Shown here: in pieces, positions 18,537 to 29,644 of the stretch | Position numbering within the stretch: the stretch's first letter is position 1 | How the letters are laid out: each line of letters starts with the position of its first letter | Assembly (NCBI GenBank): GCA_012862575.1 | Contig: BLSF01000085.1 | Location: 62,001 to 126,000, forward strand | Origin: Parietichytrium sp. I65-24A | Taxonomy: Eukaryota; Sar; Bigyra; Thraustochytrida; Thraustochytriidae | DNA: 64,000 nucleotides | Direction of reading: 5' to 3' | Made by a program: the position numbers and the translations under genes | The notes under the pieces: model-generated | Databases searched by the model: none | Told to the model about the DNA's origin: nothing | Seen by the model: only the letters and a program-made list of their open reading frames with translations

Positions 18537-20512
18537 TTAGAGCTTGGACTTTGGAAGCGCGGAGATGACTCCATTCTTGACATCTTCGCGAATTTGGGTC
18601 TTGAGGATCTTTCCGGTTGCACCGCCTGTAAAATTTGCGAAGGAATTGACGAGTTAGTTTGGGCAAACAATTTGTAACCAATTCGAGAATTGCGAGAAGA
18701 AACTTACGTGGGAGCTGACCAGAATACAAATACACATGAGCTGGTCGCTTAAAGTGAGCAAGGGACTCACAAGTCTTGCGGATCGAGTCCAGACTGATGT
18801 GTGCTTCGCGGCCGGGCTTTGGATAAATGGCAACACCAACCTCTTCCTGCAAAGTTGGGTGCTTGATACCAATGACGGCGGCCTCGCTGACGTTCTCGTT
18901 CTCGTAAACAGCGGCCTCAACTTCGGCGCAACTGATGTTTTCTCCACCGCGGATCACGATGTCCTTTGCGCGATCCATGATGAAGAGGAAGTTCTCCTCG
19001 TCGAGTCTTCCGATGTCGCCACTGTCCAAGTAGCCGTCCTCGGTGATTGTCTTGGCAGTAGCCTCAGGATTGCGCCAGTACTCCTTCATGATGTTCGCAC
19101 CCTTCATCATGATGCGTCCCGGAGTGTTCGGTGGTAGCTTGTTGTTGTTATCATCCCAGATCTCGATAGTGACTCCAGGGGCAGGTCTGCGCAAAATAGC
19201 AATAAAAATTGTCAGCAAAGAGAGATCAAAACAATAAAAAGTCAAACATCAGAGGAGCCACAATGTGTCTTATCCCCCAAAGCTTGGAAACTCACCTTCC
19301 GCAAGACAGTGGACGCTTGACGTAGTCTGCAGAGGAGTTGATGCAAGAAATTGCATTGGTCTCCGTCATTCCGTACCCCTGCATTGGGGTAGCCTTCTTG
19401 AAACGCTTTCCGACATCGCGCACCATAGTTGGTGGAGGTGGTGCGCCACCTCCACCGACAGAGACAAGAGAGGAAGTGTCATACTTGTCAAAGTTTGGGT
19501 GCTGCATCATCTCAAGCACCATGGTTGGCACTCCAGTAAAGTGGGTGACGCGCTCCCTCTCAACGAGCCTGAGCGCATTCTCGGTGTCCCATTTCCTCAA
19601 GATGACGAGCTTGCGGCCTACAGGAAGCGACATCAGAAAGATTGCGTGCAAGCCAGTTGCGTGAAAGAGTGGGACCACGAGCATAATTGCACTTTGTTCA
19701 TTGGCGCCAGGGAGGAAAGAGTCGTCTTTGCCTTCCAACGCGCTCAGATTCTTGCCAATGGCAGCAAGTGCAATCGCGCTGTTCATCGCCTGGGTGATGG
19801 ACCTGTGCGGCATGACCACACCCTTAGGGAAGCCGGTAGTTCCCGAGGTGTACATGAGGATGGCGTTTTCGTCCTTGTGGCAAGGGAATGGGGGCATCTT
19901 TTGCCCGTTGCCCTCCGCGACGAGGTCCTTGAAGAGCATCACCTTCGGGTGAGAGATTTTTGTTGAGTTGCCAAAGACAACGACCTTCTCCAAAGTCTCG
20001 ATTTTGTCGAGCAGCGGGATGATGCGCTCAAACCTATCGTGGTCGCAGAATACAACTTTGGACTGGCTGTGCGAGATGCCATACTCCAGTTCGCGGGTCG
20101 TCCACCACGAATTCATCGGCACAGATACGCTGCCGATGGACTCAATTGCCAGGAAAGCAAAGATATATTCAACGCAGTTTTTGGAGGTGATGGTTACGCG
20201 GTCACCGCGGCCGACCCCGAGGCTGTGCACGAGCGCATGCCCAAGGCTCCCGGCGATATCGAAAGCCTCAAGGTAAGTGTATCTGTCATCGTCCTGCACG
20301 AGGAAATCGCGGTCGGCGAAGCCGAGCTTGAACGGCATGTTGAACATGTCCACCAATGTCTGGCACGTGTCCCCTCCAAACACCACCTGCTTGACGCCTT
20401 TATGGTGAGGCGCTCCAGTACCATCGGTGTACTTGATCACCTCTTCCTTCATCGGCATCGACCCGTTCGGACCTACCACGTCCATGATCGCCTTCTGCAC
20501 CTTTGGGTCCAT
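18537..20512 (-). CDS. Peroxisomal acyl-CoA synthetase (AMP-forming), three exons
   Basis: Activates a carboxylic acid to its acyl-CoA through an acyl-adenylate. Exons are 19296-20512, 18708-19186 and 18537-18625; both introns (109 and 82 bp) are GT-AG, and the joined frame of 1,785 bp is open, giving 594 residues. The ATG at 20512 was chosen; the frame extends upstream only to a GTG. Motifs: P-loop YTSGTTGFPKG (about 220-230), QGYGMTET, DSGDIGRLDEENFLFIMDRAKD, and RGATGKILK with the catalytic Lys, which only appears after the second intron is removed. The protein ends in SKL, a type 1 peroxisomal signal, so it probably feeds beta-oxidation. It resembles the medium/long-chain and 4-coumarate ligase branch; substrate cannot be told. 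It converges with the tyrosinase-fusion gene, with 239 bp between them. Confidence 0.93.
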
Positions 20513-23068
20513 GTTTCCAATACTCACACTCCGACAAACAATTCGTTCGTGTCACGCGTGGATGGTTGATTCACAATCAAACAAGACTTCTGCTCTTCGT
20601 GTCGCGATTGAAAGCTGCACTATCTCCTGCTTCCAATTTGGGATCTGCCACCGTCCGTCCTTCTTTCCATTGCAATCTCAATCTCCTCACAGCTCTTCTC
20701 ATTTTCCACTGTAGGACTAAGCAACGCTGCTACTCTCTCGGGCTACGAACAATTACGAGATATGCACAATGAATGATAGCAGTATTGATAGGATTAAGAC
20801 TTGTACGTCCTGTCATATACAAATCGGTGGGGTTTAGTGTAGGCCGACCATAGCGGTCGCCTCCTCACAACTTTTCGCCTGGCCTCCTTAATGAAAAGTA
20901 ATAGGAGTGCATCAGGTATGGTTTATGGTAGACTTGGCAGGTAGGAGGGGGAGAGGCCTCTAGGAGAAAAGGTTAGCTGTCTGTACGTTCGTGTTACTCC
21001 TTCCGACTGAACAGTCTTCCTAACTTTTAGAGATAGGCACTCTCTATGTCCTAGTATATTGCTAACCTCATCTGTACCGACGGTGCACTCCATCGGGGCC
21101 AGAGTCTTAATACCTACATAGGAGAGCGCATAATCCTGTTTTCCCACTGTGCCATGCGAGATTATGGTTTTTGGTAGATGGTCCCACATCGGTGATAAAG
21201 ATACTGCGTGTCTGATCGTAAGACGAAGGAGTAGAGCGTGCTAGCGTAGCTGGTGAGAAGGACGGTACTGTTGGTGATTACGCACTTGCATAGAAGTCCG
21301 TGTCAGTCCGGCATCGTTAGAAGAATGCCCGAGATGGCGAATGATTGTCCAAAACAAAGTTGTTTTGCAAACGGAAGCTAGTTTGGCACAGTGTCATGTC
21401 AGAACTTTGTTCATCAATCAAAAATCAAATTGGAATTGAAATCATACACATTCATTCATTCATTCATTCATTCATTCGCTTGGAGCGAGTTTGGCAGTCA
21501 ATCGCTTCCGCTTTTGTATCTGCGTCATGCTTGAATCGACCAAATAATCTTGTGACTGTGACAGAATTCATAAACTCATAAACTCATAATGCAGATGAAC
21601 GAGGGTTGAAAGGTGTCGTCCGCATCGAAGGATTGGCTGCGTGGGAGTCTTCGCCTTTATCAGGTCCATCTTTCATCGTGTACCTGTAACTTACCGGCGC
21701 AAGAAAGTCGTCTTGGACATCCTGGACACCCTGATCGGAGTAGTTGGGTTGGCTCTCGTACGCCGGCAAAGGGGATCAACCATGATCAACCCAATCAAAA
21801 AATACTCAGTTCCGGCGGATCATGTCGTGTCACGTGAGTCGCGTGAGAGAGTTTCAAGTCATTGAAGCGGATAGATTCATTGCTCAAGGAGGTTCAAGGA
21901 AGTTCAAGGAGGTTGGCGTTACTTTCAATGCCTGAGTCTCCCAGAGATCACCGTTCGAAGGCGTTTCAAAGCGGGGTCGGGGAAATTAACATTGCGCAAG
22001 TACGATTTGCAACGCGCACTGACACGTGAAAGATCCTTAGATCCCGAACAGTCGAGAGATTTTAACTCGATTGGATCGAGATGGGGAATACGAAAAGCTC
22101 GGACCTCGGGACTCTCGACACCAAAAAGATAGCCCCAGCCTACGCATTTGGTGACGGACAGATGATAAGGCCCAGCTCGGAGTTTATGATGGTCCAAAAT
22201 GTCCAAAACCAAAAAAACGACACTGCAGGTCAACATCGCCAATCAGGCCCGAGCGAACAAAAAGAGCTTCGACGAATAGGTCATACCAAAAGTATAACCG
22301 TCACTAATGATTTGCGACGCGGGACTCACGGATAGTCTGTTAATACTCTTTTCGGTAGCGGGGGGGGGGCATGAGGCAGCAGTTCTGCAAAGAACGAAAG
22401 AGAACAACTGGGAGAACTGGGAGGGCCCAACACCTTGAGTATTGCGCTTTGAGTTTGCGTTGAGGAGTGCATTCACTCATTCACTAAAAGATTCACTTGC
22501 CACAATGGTTTGCAGAATGACTCTCAATTGAAAAAGGGAACAAAGTAAAAGGCAAAGTAGCAAGAGCGCAAGGAGAAACAAAGCATTCTGCATTCTGCAC
22601 TCTACATTCTGCATTCTGGTTTGCAGAGATTGCGTTGCTTGAATTGACAGTGAGTACGAGTACTGATTGCGTGCTGTGACTCACTGTGTCTGCCTTTGTG
22701 TTTGTCTCTGTGTTTGTCTTTGGCTTTGTGAAGATTGTGAAGGTTGGAGGGAGAAGTGAACGTAACAGTACAAAGTACAACGGCGAAAGAAAATTGCGTA
22801 TGGAAGCGCAATCCTTGCATGCATACTGACTGCGACGGCCTGCACTCGGCGCTGACCGTGCGGCCTGACAGTGGAATATTGGCAGAAAGCGAGCCATAGC
22901 GGCGTGGAGGTGCTTTGAATGCGGCGTTGGTTGGTCTTTGAATGTCTCTGGCTAACAACCTTGGGCTGGTAGTTTGAACGTTTGCTGGAGCCCTGATTTG
23001 AAAGTGGGAAAGCAAGAGCGGCGCGTGATTTGGTTTGAAGTGCCGGGGTTGTGCGGTTTTGGGCTGAA
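20513..23068. other. Divergent spacer, 2.6 kb
   Basis: No supported gene. It holds (ATTC)n at about 21,450-21,477, attctgc copies at about 22,583-22,618, and a G-homopolymer near 22,360. An 84-codon ATG frame at 22,081-22,335 (MGNTKSS start) and a minus-strand open stretch ending in a good splice donor (GTAAGT, near 21,695) were seen, but neither has other support. Confidence 0.45.
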
Positions 23069-24748
23069 ATGGAGCTGTGCTTGGATTGTTATGCATGGGT
23101 GGTCACCATCGTGGCTGTGTTGTTGACATTCTTTCTCTTGCTGCGACGTGACCACAGAGTGCCCAAGGAGCAAAAGCACTTGACGGAATGTATTTCCCGC
23201 GCCGACAAGAGGCTCTCCATGGCAAGTACGGACTTGGCTGCAGCCTTTCGGAGACGAGAGTTTACGTGCGCCGAGATTTTGGAGTTGTACATTAAGCAGA
23301 TCGAAGCGTCGAACCCCACTCTCAACGCGCTGGTGGGAACTCGGTTTGAGGATGCTAGGAAAGAAGCTGCCCGCGCAGACCAGCTTTTGGATCTTGCTGC
23401 CAAGGGTCAACAGATCGAAATCCCGCCACTGCTCGGAGTACCTTGCATCACCAAAGAGGTGCACGAGTTTCCTGGGTTCCCGTTCAGCGCCGGTCTGGTG
23501 GGTCGCCGCGATAAAGTCGGTGAGAAGCTCAACCCTGCTTTGGCGAGAATCGTTCGAGCGGGTGCCATCGTGGTGGGCTGCGGGAATGTGAGCGAGGGCT
23601 GCATGTGGAGCGAGAGTGATAATCACGTCCACGGTTGCTCCAGCAACCCTTTCGATATTCGCAGGACCCCAGGTGGCAGCAGCGGCGGCAATGCAGCTGC
23701 CATCGCCGCCTTGCATGCCTCCTTTAGTATTACCAGCGACGTCGGTGGTAGTACGCGAATCCCGGCTCTTTACAATAGCTTGTTTGGCCATAAACCAAGT
23801 GGGGGCGCGGTGCCAAACGGGCGAAGTCTTCCAGTTGTGTACGGCAAAGTGGAAAGGTATTGTCAGCTTGGGCCCTGCTGTCGATCAGCCAAGGATCTCA
23901 TGCCAGTTTTGCGAATCATCGCCGGACCCCGTCAGCCACATGAACTGGACGACGCCAGCAATGACGAGATAGCGTATCTTGAGAGGCAGGAGCCATACAT
24001 GGTCAAGTATTCTTGGCCAGCCCTCGAGAGTGTCAACCCGCGAAAGCTGAGGTATTTCGTGATATACGAGCAACCTGGGGCCGAGCTTGGAATCATCTCC
24101 AAGCGACACCCTGAGATGCTTCTTGCCCAGGAGAAGGTGGTGAAAGCTATCGAGCAAAACTACGGTGTATCCGTCGAAAGTGTGGAGTTTCCTGCATTCC
24201 GGAAGTGTTTTGACATTTGGTCCACGATGCTTCAAACGGAAAACAAACACCCTTTTGCGCACATCATTTCCGAGGGTAAGAGGAATCCCGTGTCGCCAAT
24301 CTGGGAAATTATAAAATGGATTTTCTACCGTGCCAAGGACCCCGAGCACACCTTGCCGGCATTAATGCTTGCAGCGGCAGAGTCCTTTCACAGCTTGACG
24401 CCAAAGAAGAATGCTAGAATGATTCAGCTTGGCCAAGAACTGCGCGATGAACTCAACGCTCTTCTCGGTGACGACGGGGTACTCATCTTCCCGGGTTTAC
24501 CGAACCCCCCGCCAATGCACGGGCCACTCCCGAATCTTATTTACTTTGCTGACTATGCTGCTTGCGGAATCTTTAATACCTTGGAGCTGCCTGCCACTGC
24601 TGTGCCGCTGGGTCTGACATCGAAGGAAAAACTTCCTGTTGGTGTTCAGTTCGTAGGTGCGAGAGGCATGGACCACCTGACCATAGCCCTCGCGGTCGAG
24701 ATGGAAAAGCACGGAATTGCTGGGTATTCGTTTCCGCAGCTTAGGTGA
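23069..24748 (+). CDS. Fatty-acid amide hydrolase 2-like amidase (amidase signature family)
   Basis: Hydrolyses amides, in FAAH2 those of fatty acids. The ATG gives a 559-residue protein that starts with a transmembrane helix (AWVVTIVAVLLTFFLLL) and a positive flank, so it is membrane-anchored as FAAH enzymes are. The amidase-signature triad is complete: Lys129 in CITKEVHEF, Ser204 in PGGSSGGNAAA, and nucleophile Ser228 in SDVGGSTRIPA. The spacing (75 and 24 residues) equals that of mammalian FAAH (Lys142, Ser217, Ser241). The C-terminal GVQFVGARGMDHLTIALA is also typical of the family. It is a single exon, tail to tail with the FAM177 gene (155 bp between stop codons). Some amidase-signature enzymes act on other amides, so the substrate is open. 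Confidence 0.9.
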   Translation: MELCLDCYAWVVTIVAVLLTFFLLLRRDHRVPKEQKHLTECISRADKRLSMASTDLAAAFRRREFTCAEILELYIKQIEASNPTLNALVGTRFEDARKEAARADQLLDLAAKGQQIEIPPLLGVPCITKEVHEFPGFPFSAGLVGRRDKVGEKLNPALARIVRAGAIVVGCGNVSEGCMWSESDNHVHGCSSNPFDIRRTPGGSSGGNAAAIAALHASFSITSDVGGSTRIPALYNSLFGHKPSGGAVPNGRSLPVVYGKVERYCQLGPCCRSAKDLMPVLRIIAGPRQPHELDDASNDEIAYLERQEPYMVKYSWPALESVNPRKLRYFVIYEQPGAELGIISKRHPEMLLAQEKVVKAIEQNYGVSVESVEFPAFRKCFDIWSTMLQTENKHPFAHIISEGKRNPVSPIWEIIKWIFYRAKDPEHTLPALMLAAAESFHSLTPKKNARMIQLGQELRDELNALLGDDGVLIFPGLPNPPPMHGPLPNLIYFADYAACGIFNTLELPATAVPLGLTSKEKLPVGVQFVGARGMDHLTIALAVEMEKHGIAGYSFPQLR

Positions 24749-24903
24749 GGGCTGGAATCGCAAGGTTTTGTTTTGTTACCTCAAAGCTCCCATGTTTGAC
24801 AACCAAATTTTGGACGCTCGCATCTGGAGCAAAAGGGGAATATTTTCAAATTACTATTTTATATGTGTCTGAACTTTATTTCCTCAGTTGTGACGATTCG
24901 ACT

Positions 24904-25610
24904 CTATTCGATGGGCTGCACTTCTTCCTGCGGCCGGGAAAGTCTTCTTCGCTGCGCTTGGATGCGCGCCTGTCGGCAAATGGATGGCAAATGGATTCAC
25001 AATTCCGTTCGTCAGCCTGGCAGCGCTCCGCTTTCCCATTTAATACTAACTCAACTTACGGCTTCCTCCTCCTCCTCGCGCTCTCTCTCCGCGCTGTCGA
25101 TCACCCACTGATAATAAGAACTATTGAGCCCGAAAAAATGTGTCAACACCTCCCCAGCAAAGTTCAGCTCTACAACGCAGCAAAACCATATTCAAAAGTC
25201 GTTAATATGCACATGCGGCACACCTCATTGTTAAACCATTCGCAAGACAAGAGCAACTTACTTCGATAAGTCTTGAAGCTTGCAAATTTGACTTGATCCC
25301 ACACCTTTCTTGGAGCGCTGCTCTCTTGCGCATCCTCGCTGCATTCAAACCAGCCAAGCATGTCAGAATCCAGCCCGTCATGACCCCCTGCTTCCCCACG
25401 CCGTCGCGCAACTCACCTCCAGTAATAAGGCCCCCAATTCTCCGGATCGTCAGAGTCGTAGTCACTGTCGAAATCATCGTCGTCCTCATCACTGTCGTCA
25501 CTGTCCTCAGCTCCCGCGGCGCGCACGAGAGAGGCGTCTTCACCTAGGTCATCTTCCTCTTCCAAGCTCGCGTTTTCGTCCACGTCGTCCTTCTCTTGGT
25601 TGGAGCTCAT
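24904..25610 (-). CDS. FAM177-family protein, four exons
   Basis: Found by joining exons 25417-25610, 25262-25338, 25060-25169 and 24904-24969. The three introns (78, 92 and 90 bp) have strong donors (GTGAGT, GTAAGT, GTAAGT) and AG acceptors; the 447-bp frame stays open and codes 148 residues. The first 55 residues are Asp/Glu/Ser-rich. Then NWGPYYW and, after a short insert, a segment from WDQVKFAS to NSSYYQWVIDSA that aligns without gaps to my memory of human FAM177A1 (W-x18-GE ... LGI-x4-YQ-x2-ID), followed by the same acidic helix (REREEEEEA). FAM177 proteins are small conserved eukaryotic proteins of poorly known function, in animals reported near the Golgi. The three-dimensional role is unknown. 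The last exon (basic, PQEEVQPIE end) is the least certain; read-through into intron 3 would end two residues later. Confidence 0.82.
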
Positions 25611-26667
25611 GGTCAACGATCTGCCGTGGAATTCGTTACAGCCTCACGCCTTTAGCCAACAACACAACACAACACAACTACAACACAGCACAACACTCTC
25701 CACTCGGCGAGTCTCGCGCGTCCAATGAACGCATGTCTCTCTAACTTGGACTTGGCAAATTGCAAACTATTGGCAATCCAATCTCGGAACGGTCAAAATT
25801 TTTGCGCGAAGTAGTGTGTGCTATGCAAATCGCTAGAGCTAGTTGTAGCTTTAGCTAGATGGCAGAGAGAATGATGTATGGAAGAGGATCGAGATTCTGT
25901 GAACGAGTGATGTTGTGCGATTTAGTGAGTGCGAAGTCAGGATTCGCAGACATGTACAGTCATGTTCCCACTCGACGTTCATCTTTTTTCTGTTCCATTT
26001 TGTTTTCTTTGATATCAATGATATCAATGATATCAATGATATCAAAGTGCCTGCAGCAATGAAGAACTTTTATGTATGGATTGGAATCTCTATGATCTGT
26101 GTCTCTGTGGAGCGAGCTTGCGTGCTTTGGCGTCCGAGGTGAAGAGGACGGTCACAATGTCAAAAAAAAGAAAGAAAGAAAAGTGTGTCAAGGCGAGGAA
26201 GAAGTCGAGTGTCTCTTGTTGAGCAATCCAAGTTGTGCAGAATGCAAGCAAAGGTGCTAATCACTTGTATGGCGTGTTTTCAAATCGCGAGAGAATGAAT
26301 GTTGGCGCTCAGGAACTTTGTTTGTGCTCGGGGGTTTGGCTCAAAGTTTTAAGACGTAGGGGTGGATTGCTAGCTTGGGGCTTTGGAAAGTAACAGCAAA
26401 GGGGGATGGGTCTTGAGCAAGAAGTGTTCTGTTTTCAGTGACAGCATTCACTGTATGAACCTAACATACTTTGCGTCGCAGGCGGCAAGAGAAAATCCAG
26501 TACGTAAAAGTGGTTAAATTTAAGGGCAATTCACAGTCAGGTTCGCGATTTTTAAGATTCTCAAAAAGCAACAATGAGATGAAGGCGTTCATAGGACAGT
26601 TGCCGGAATTCTTCAAGCGGCAAGAAATGTCCCGTATTGAAGATTTGAAGTAGAGGGTCTAGCAACT
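25611..26667. other. Spacer, 1.1 kb
   Basis: No gene seen. It contains a 9-bp tandem repeat (gatatcaat unit, four copies) at about 26,011-26,045 and a GAAA run near 26,165. Confidence 0.5.
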
Positions 26668-27198
26668 CTATTCCATCTTGCCCTCTCCTTTGACGGAGCC
26701 TAGTTGAGTGCGGCTCTTTTCGATCACTTTAACGCTGCCCTGCATGTACCGCAGAGACGCAAACATTGCGATGGAAAACATGATCGTCGAAGGGAAGAAC
26801 TCATTATGCACCTTGAAGTCCTGCTCCACCAGAAAGTAAACAAAGAAGCCCGCTTGCCCGAGCATGAGCATCATCGCGCTTCGAAAGACCTTGCTGCTCC
26901 AGGGGATGCTCGTAGACACTTCGATTTGGCTCACCCAGATGGCAATAAGGACGTAAAACACCATCGAAATCGCATCAAATACCGCGTGGTCAAAGTTCTC
27001 GCTGTGCACGTACAAGGCGTACCCAGAATACGCCACAAGGAACCCCGCGAGCTTGCCCAGGAACTCGCGAAACTGGGCGTTGAACACCTCCGTTTTCACG
27101 TGCATCTCATACAGCGGCTTGTCCGCTCTCTCGTTAATCTGCTTTTCAAAGTCTTCTCGCGCCTCGCGAGCGCCCGGCTTCCGAGATCGCAATCCCAT
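26668..27198 (-). CDS. Four-span membrane protein, function unknown
   Basis: Family not recognised. The 176-residue product has a basic, charged N-terminus (MGLRSRKPGAREARE, about 40 residues, probably cytosolic), then four hydrophobic segments of about 18-20 residues: LAGFLVAYSGYALYV, AVFDAISMVFYVLIAIWV, AMMLMLGQAGFFVYFLV and TIMFSIAMFASLRYM. The C-tail is short and charged. The arrangement (both ends cytosolic) resembles many small ER or organelle membrane proteins, but I cannot name a family. Although Gly follows Met, position 6 is Arg, so myristoylation is unlikely. It lies head to head with the kinase-like gene; the 469-bp spacer between their ATGs is probably a shared promoter. Confidence 0.75.
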   Translation of the reverse strand: MGLRSRKPGAREAREDFEKQINERADKPLYEMHVKTEVFNAQFREFLGKLAGFLVAYSGYALYVHSENFDHAVFDAISMVFYVLIAIWVSQIEVSTSIPWSSKVFRSAMMLMLGQAGFFVYFLVEQDFKVHNEFFPSTIMFSIAMFASLRYMQGSVKVIEKSRTQLGSVKGEGKME

Positions 27199-27667
27199 CT
27201 TCCCAGATGCGTCCTACCAAGTGATTCGCCAAGCCTTTATATATAATTCGCGTCAAACTCCGCCGACTTGAGTTAATTGGACTCTCCACTGTGGCACGTG
27301 CCTCCGCCAGCGTCTCCCACACGTTCCAACACTCACAAACATTACGCAATTACATGCAATTACGCAAACTACGCACCACAAAATCCGGGCAGCACTCATC
27401 GCGTCACAAAAGTCACTCTTTTGACGCAGAGTCGCGACATATTGCGCACGAATCGCGTCACTTGGAGACACATGCCACGCGGCGATCGCAGCGAACATGG
27501 AACGGGTCCCTGCGCTTATGGTTCAATTAGTTTTGAGATAAGGTAATTTTCCATTTGTTGTTCACAGTCAATTGTGTTCACCAGGTGAAAAGTATGAAAG
27601 ATTTGGAATTTGGAAGATTTGGAAGAGTTGGAAGCGAAAAGGTGGGCGCATTGGAAGGGTTGCAAGT
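27199..27667. other. Short divergent promoter
   Basis: Spacer between two head-to-head genes. A TATA-like tatataattcg lies near 27,240, about 40 bp outside the minus-strand ATG; gatttggaa-type short repeats lie near 27,599-27,635. No gene seen. Confidence 0.4.
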
Positions 27668-29644
27668 ATGGAAGCTGTGAGAAGATGGCAACAGCGACTG
27701 GAAAGAGCGTCGTGGAAGGCGCTGACCGAAGATGATGCGTTGAAAGCTGTGTCGAATTTCGTTTCCATGGAGAAAGTCAGCGTCGCGAAAACCGAGGCGG
27801 TCTCGGACGACCTTTTCATTGTGCAGTGGAACGACTCTACTGGCGCTCAGAGAACGTTTTGCGTGAAGCAAGCAGCGGCGGGCGAATCGGCTGATTTGGA
27901 TTGTGAGTATCTGGCGCTTGAACTCTGGCGCGAATTTGTGCCCTGCAGCGTGCAGAACGTGCTTGGAATGAGCGAGGGGAGGTCACATATTGTCGTGGAG
28001 GAGCCTGAAGAATTCGTAGCATTGCCTGTGCTGATCTTCGCTAAAGACAAGGTTGTGGATGTGGTGGGCGCAGAGGTAGGGGCCAAGCTCGCCACGATGG
28101 CGTTTCGCACAAGCGTTTTCGGGATGAACTCTGCCGACCGAAGCATTTTAGTGCAAGCATTCGAGCAGAATCGAAAAAGCGCTGAATCGATAGAGGTGTC
28201 GTTGTTTCAGCAAGTTCTTCAAGCCGCCAATGCAGAGCAAGAGATTGACAAGGATCTTTTGGTTGCGCTGGAAGAGCTGACTTGCAACCCTTCTTTTGTT
28301 CGTCGTTCAGCGGAGTTGCGCCACAAGTTCTCGTCTTGCAAAAATTCATTACTTCATGGCAACCTCTGCACCGACAGTGTGCTGGCAAACTCAGCGGGAG
28401 AGGTTTGCATTCGCAATCTAGAAGGCGCTCTCATGGGCCCCATCGGCTTTGATCTCGGAATTTTTACGGCGCATTTGATTTTCACAGCCCTACAGCTTGA
28501 GGACCCGGAGGATGCCAAGAGACCACTCACGTGCATGTGCGATCTGTGGCAAGGGTTTCGGACCACCTTTTCGTATTTGTTCGCCCTGGAGAAGCAATCT
28601 TTGCAAGACAGAGCAAGCACCACAAGAACCAGCTTCTTCTTTCAAGAAGGCGAGGCAGAGTCTTGCAGTATTATCTCGGACACAATAGGAGAGGTCTGGA
28701 AGGACACAATAGGTTTTGCTGCTTTTGAGCTCATCAGAATCGCGCTGAGTTATGCTGAGTCGTTCAAGATAACTAATGGTGCGATAGAGCTACATAAAAG
28801 GCTTTTGATGCTGGAAATTGCATCAGAAATGCTTCTTCGTATGTCAAGGTATTCGACCGATATCTCTGTATCAAATTTGGTGGAGTCCAGGTTAGCCGGC
28901 AGCCAGATCCGGCCCAGGGCTCGCCTCTACATGTTTGCGAAGATGCCAAAACTAGGGAAATCTAAAACGCGACTTGCGGCTAAAATAGGCAATGAGCGCG
29001 CTCTCTCGTTTGCAGAAAGCTGCCTCTTGGATCTCTTGGAGCGTTTCGGGGGAGAGACGGACTGCAGCCTACAGGTCGATGTGGAGCGGGTGATCCTTTT
29101 TGTTCCGGATTCAGATCTACAAGAATACAAGTTGATGCTGGAGGCGAAGCTCCCAGAGGCACTCCGTTGGTGGAAAATGCACGGACTTTCCACAGCCCTG
29201 ATGGGTTCCAATTTGGGTACGGCCTTGTCGTCAGCGTATGACATTGCCAGGGAGGAAGGGTGCTCATCAGTCGGCTTTATCGGAATGGACACCCCTGACC
29301 TTGAGCCAAGGGAGGTTTTTGAGCAGCTAGCACGATGCTCCCACTCAGATGTTCACAGTTGCTTGTTTCCTGCCGAAGACGGTGGCTATGTGTTCTTGGG
29401 TTTGCCGTGCCACAAGCGCTTCGGTGCAACACAATTTTTTGACAAGGTCCGATGGTCCGAGAGCTGCACCTTTGCAACTCAAGCGCGAGCTCTTTTGAAA
29501 TGCCAACTGCACCTCGATATCGGGCCAGTGTACGCGGACATCGATGATGAGGAGGGCATGCTCAAGTTCCTCTCGAGACTTGAACGAGACTCGGACCTTG
29601 CACATGCTCTTCCGCGATTGTACTCATTTTCCTGTGAGCCGTGA
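27668..29644 (+). CDS. Methylthioribose-kinase-like domain fused to a DUF2064 glycosyltransferase-like domain
   Basis: 658 residues from the first in-frame ATG. The N-terminal part (about 1-400) follows the methylthioribose kinase fold: LLHGNLCTDS (230-237) stands where MTR kinase has HGDLHTGS, and NLEGALMGPIGFDLG (250-264) where it has DPEFAFYGPMGFDIG. In both motifs the key Asp (catalytic; metal-binding) is Asn, so kinase activity is doubtful; the Glu of the second motif is kept. The C-terminal part (about 417-640) is a DUF2064/TIGR04282 domain of the GT-A fold: ARLYMFAKMPKLGKSKTRLA, GFIGMDTPDLEP and PAEDGGYVFLGL, where the DxPDL and EDGGY motifs should bind metal and nucleotide sugar. I know of no description of this fusion. 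Domain calls are good for the C-terminal half and moderate for the N-terminal half. Confidence 0.8.
   Translation: MEAVRRWQQRLERASWKALTEDDALKAVSNFVSMEKVSVAKTEAVSDDLFIVQWNDSTGAQRTFCVKQAAAGESADLDCEYLALELWREFVPCSVQNVLGMSEGRSHIVVEEPEEFVALPVLIFAKDKVVDVVGAEVGAKLATMAFRTSVFGMNSADRSILVQAFEQNRKSAESIEVSLFQQVLQAANAEQEIDKDLLVALEELTCNPSFVRRSAELRHKFSSCKNSLLHGNLCTDSVLANSAGEVCIRNLEGALMGPIGFDLGIFTAHLIFTALQLEDPEDAKRPLTCMCDLWQGFRTTFSYLFALEKQSLQDRASTTRTSFFFQEGEAESCSIISDTIGEVWKDTIGFAAFELIRIALSYAESFKITNGAIELHKRLLMLEIASEMLLRMSRYSTDISVSNLVESRLAGSQIRPRARLYMFAKMPKLGKSKTRLAAKIGNERALSFAESCLLDLLERFGGETDCSLQVDVERVILFVPDSDLQEYKLMLEAKLPEALRWWKMHGLSTALMGSNLGTALSSAYDIAREEGCSSVGFIGMDTPDLEPREVFEQLARCSHSDVHSCLFPAEDGGYVFLGLPCHKRFGATQFFDKVRWSESCTFATQARALLKCQLHLDIGPVYADIDDEEGMLKFLSRLERDSDLAHALPRLYSFSCEP

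Noticed and set aside
21584-21769. Minus-strand open stretch ending in a GTAAGT donor
   Set aside because: No partner exon with a proper acceptor and open frame could be found nearby.
22081-22335. 84-codon frame starting MGNTKSS
   Set aside because: The myristoylation-like start is attractive but there is no other support.
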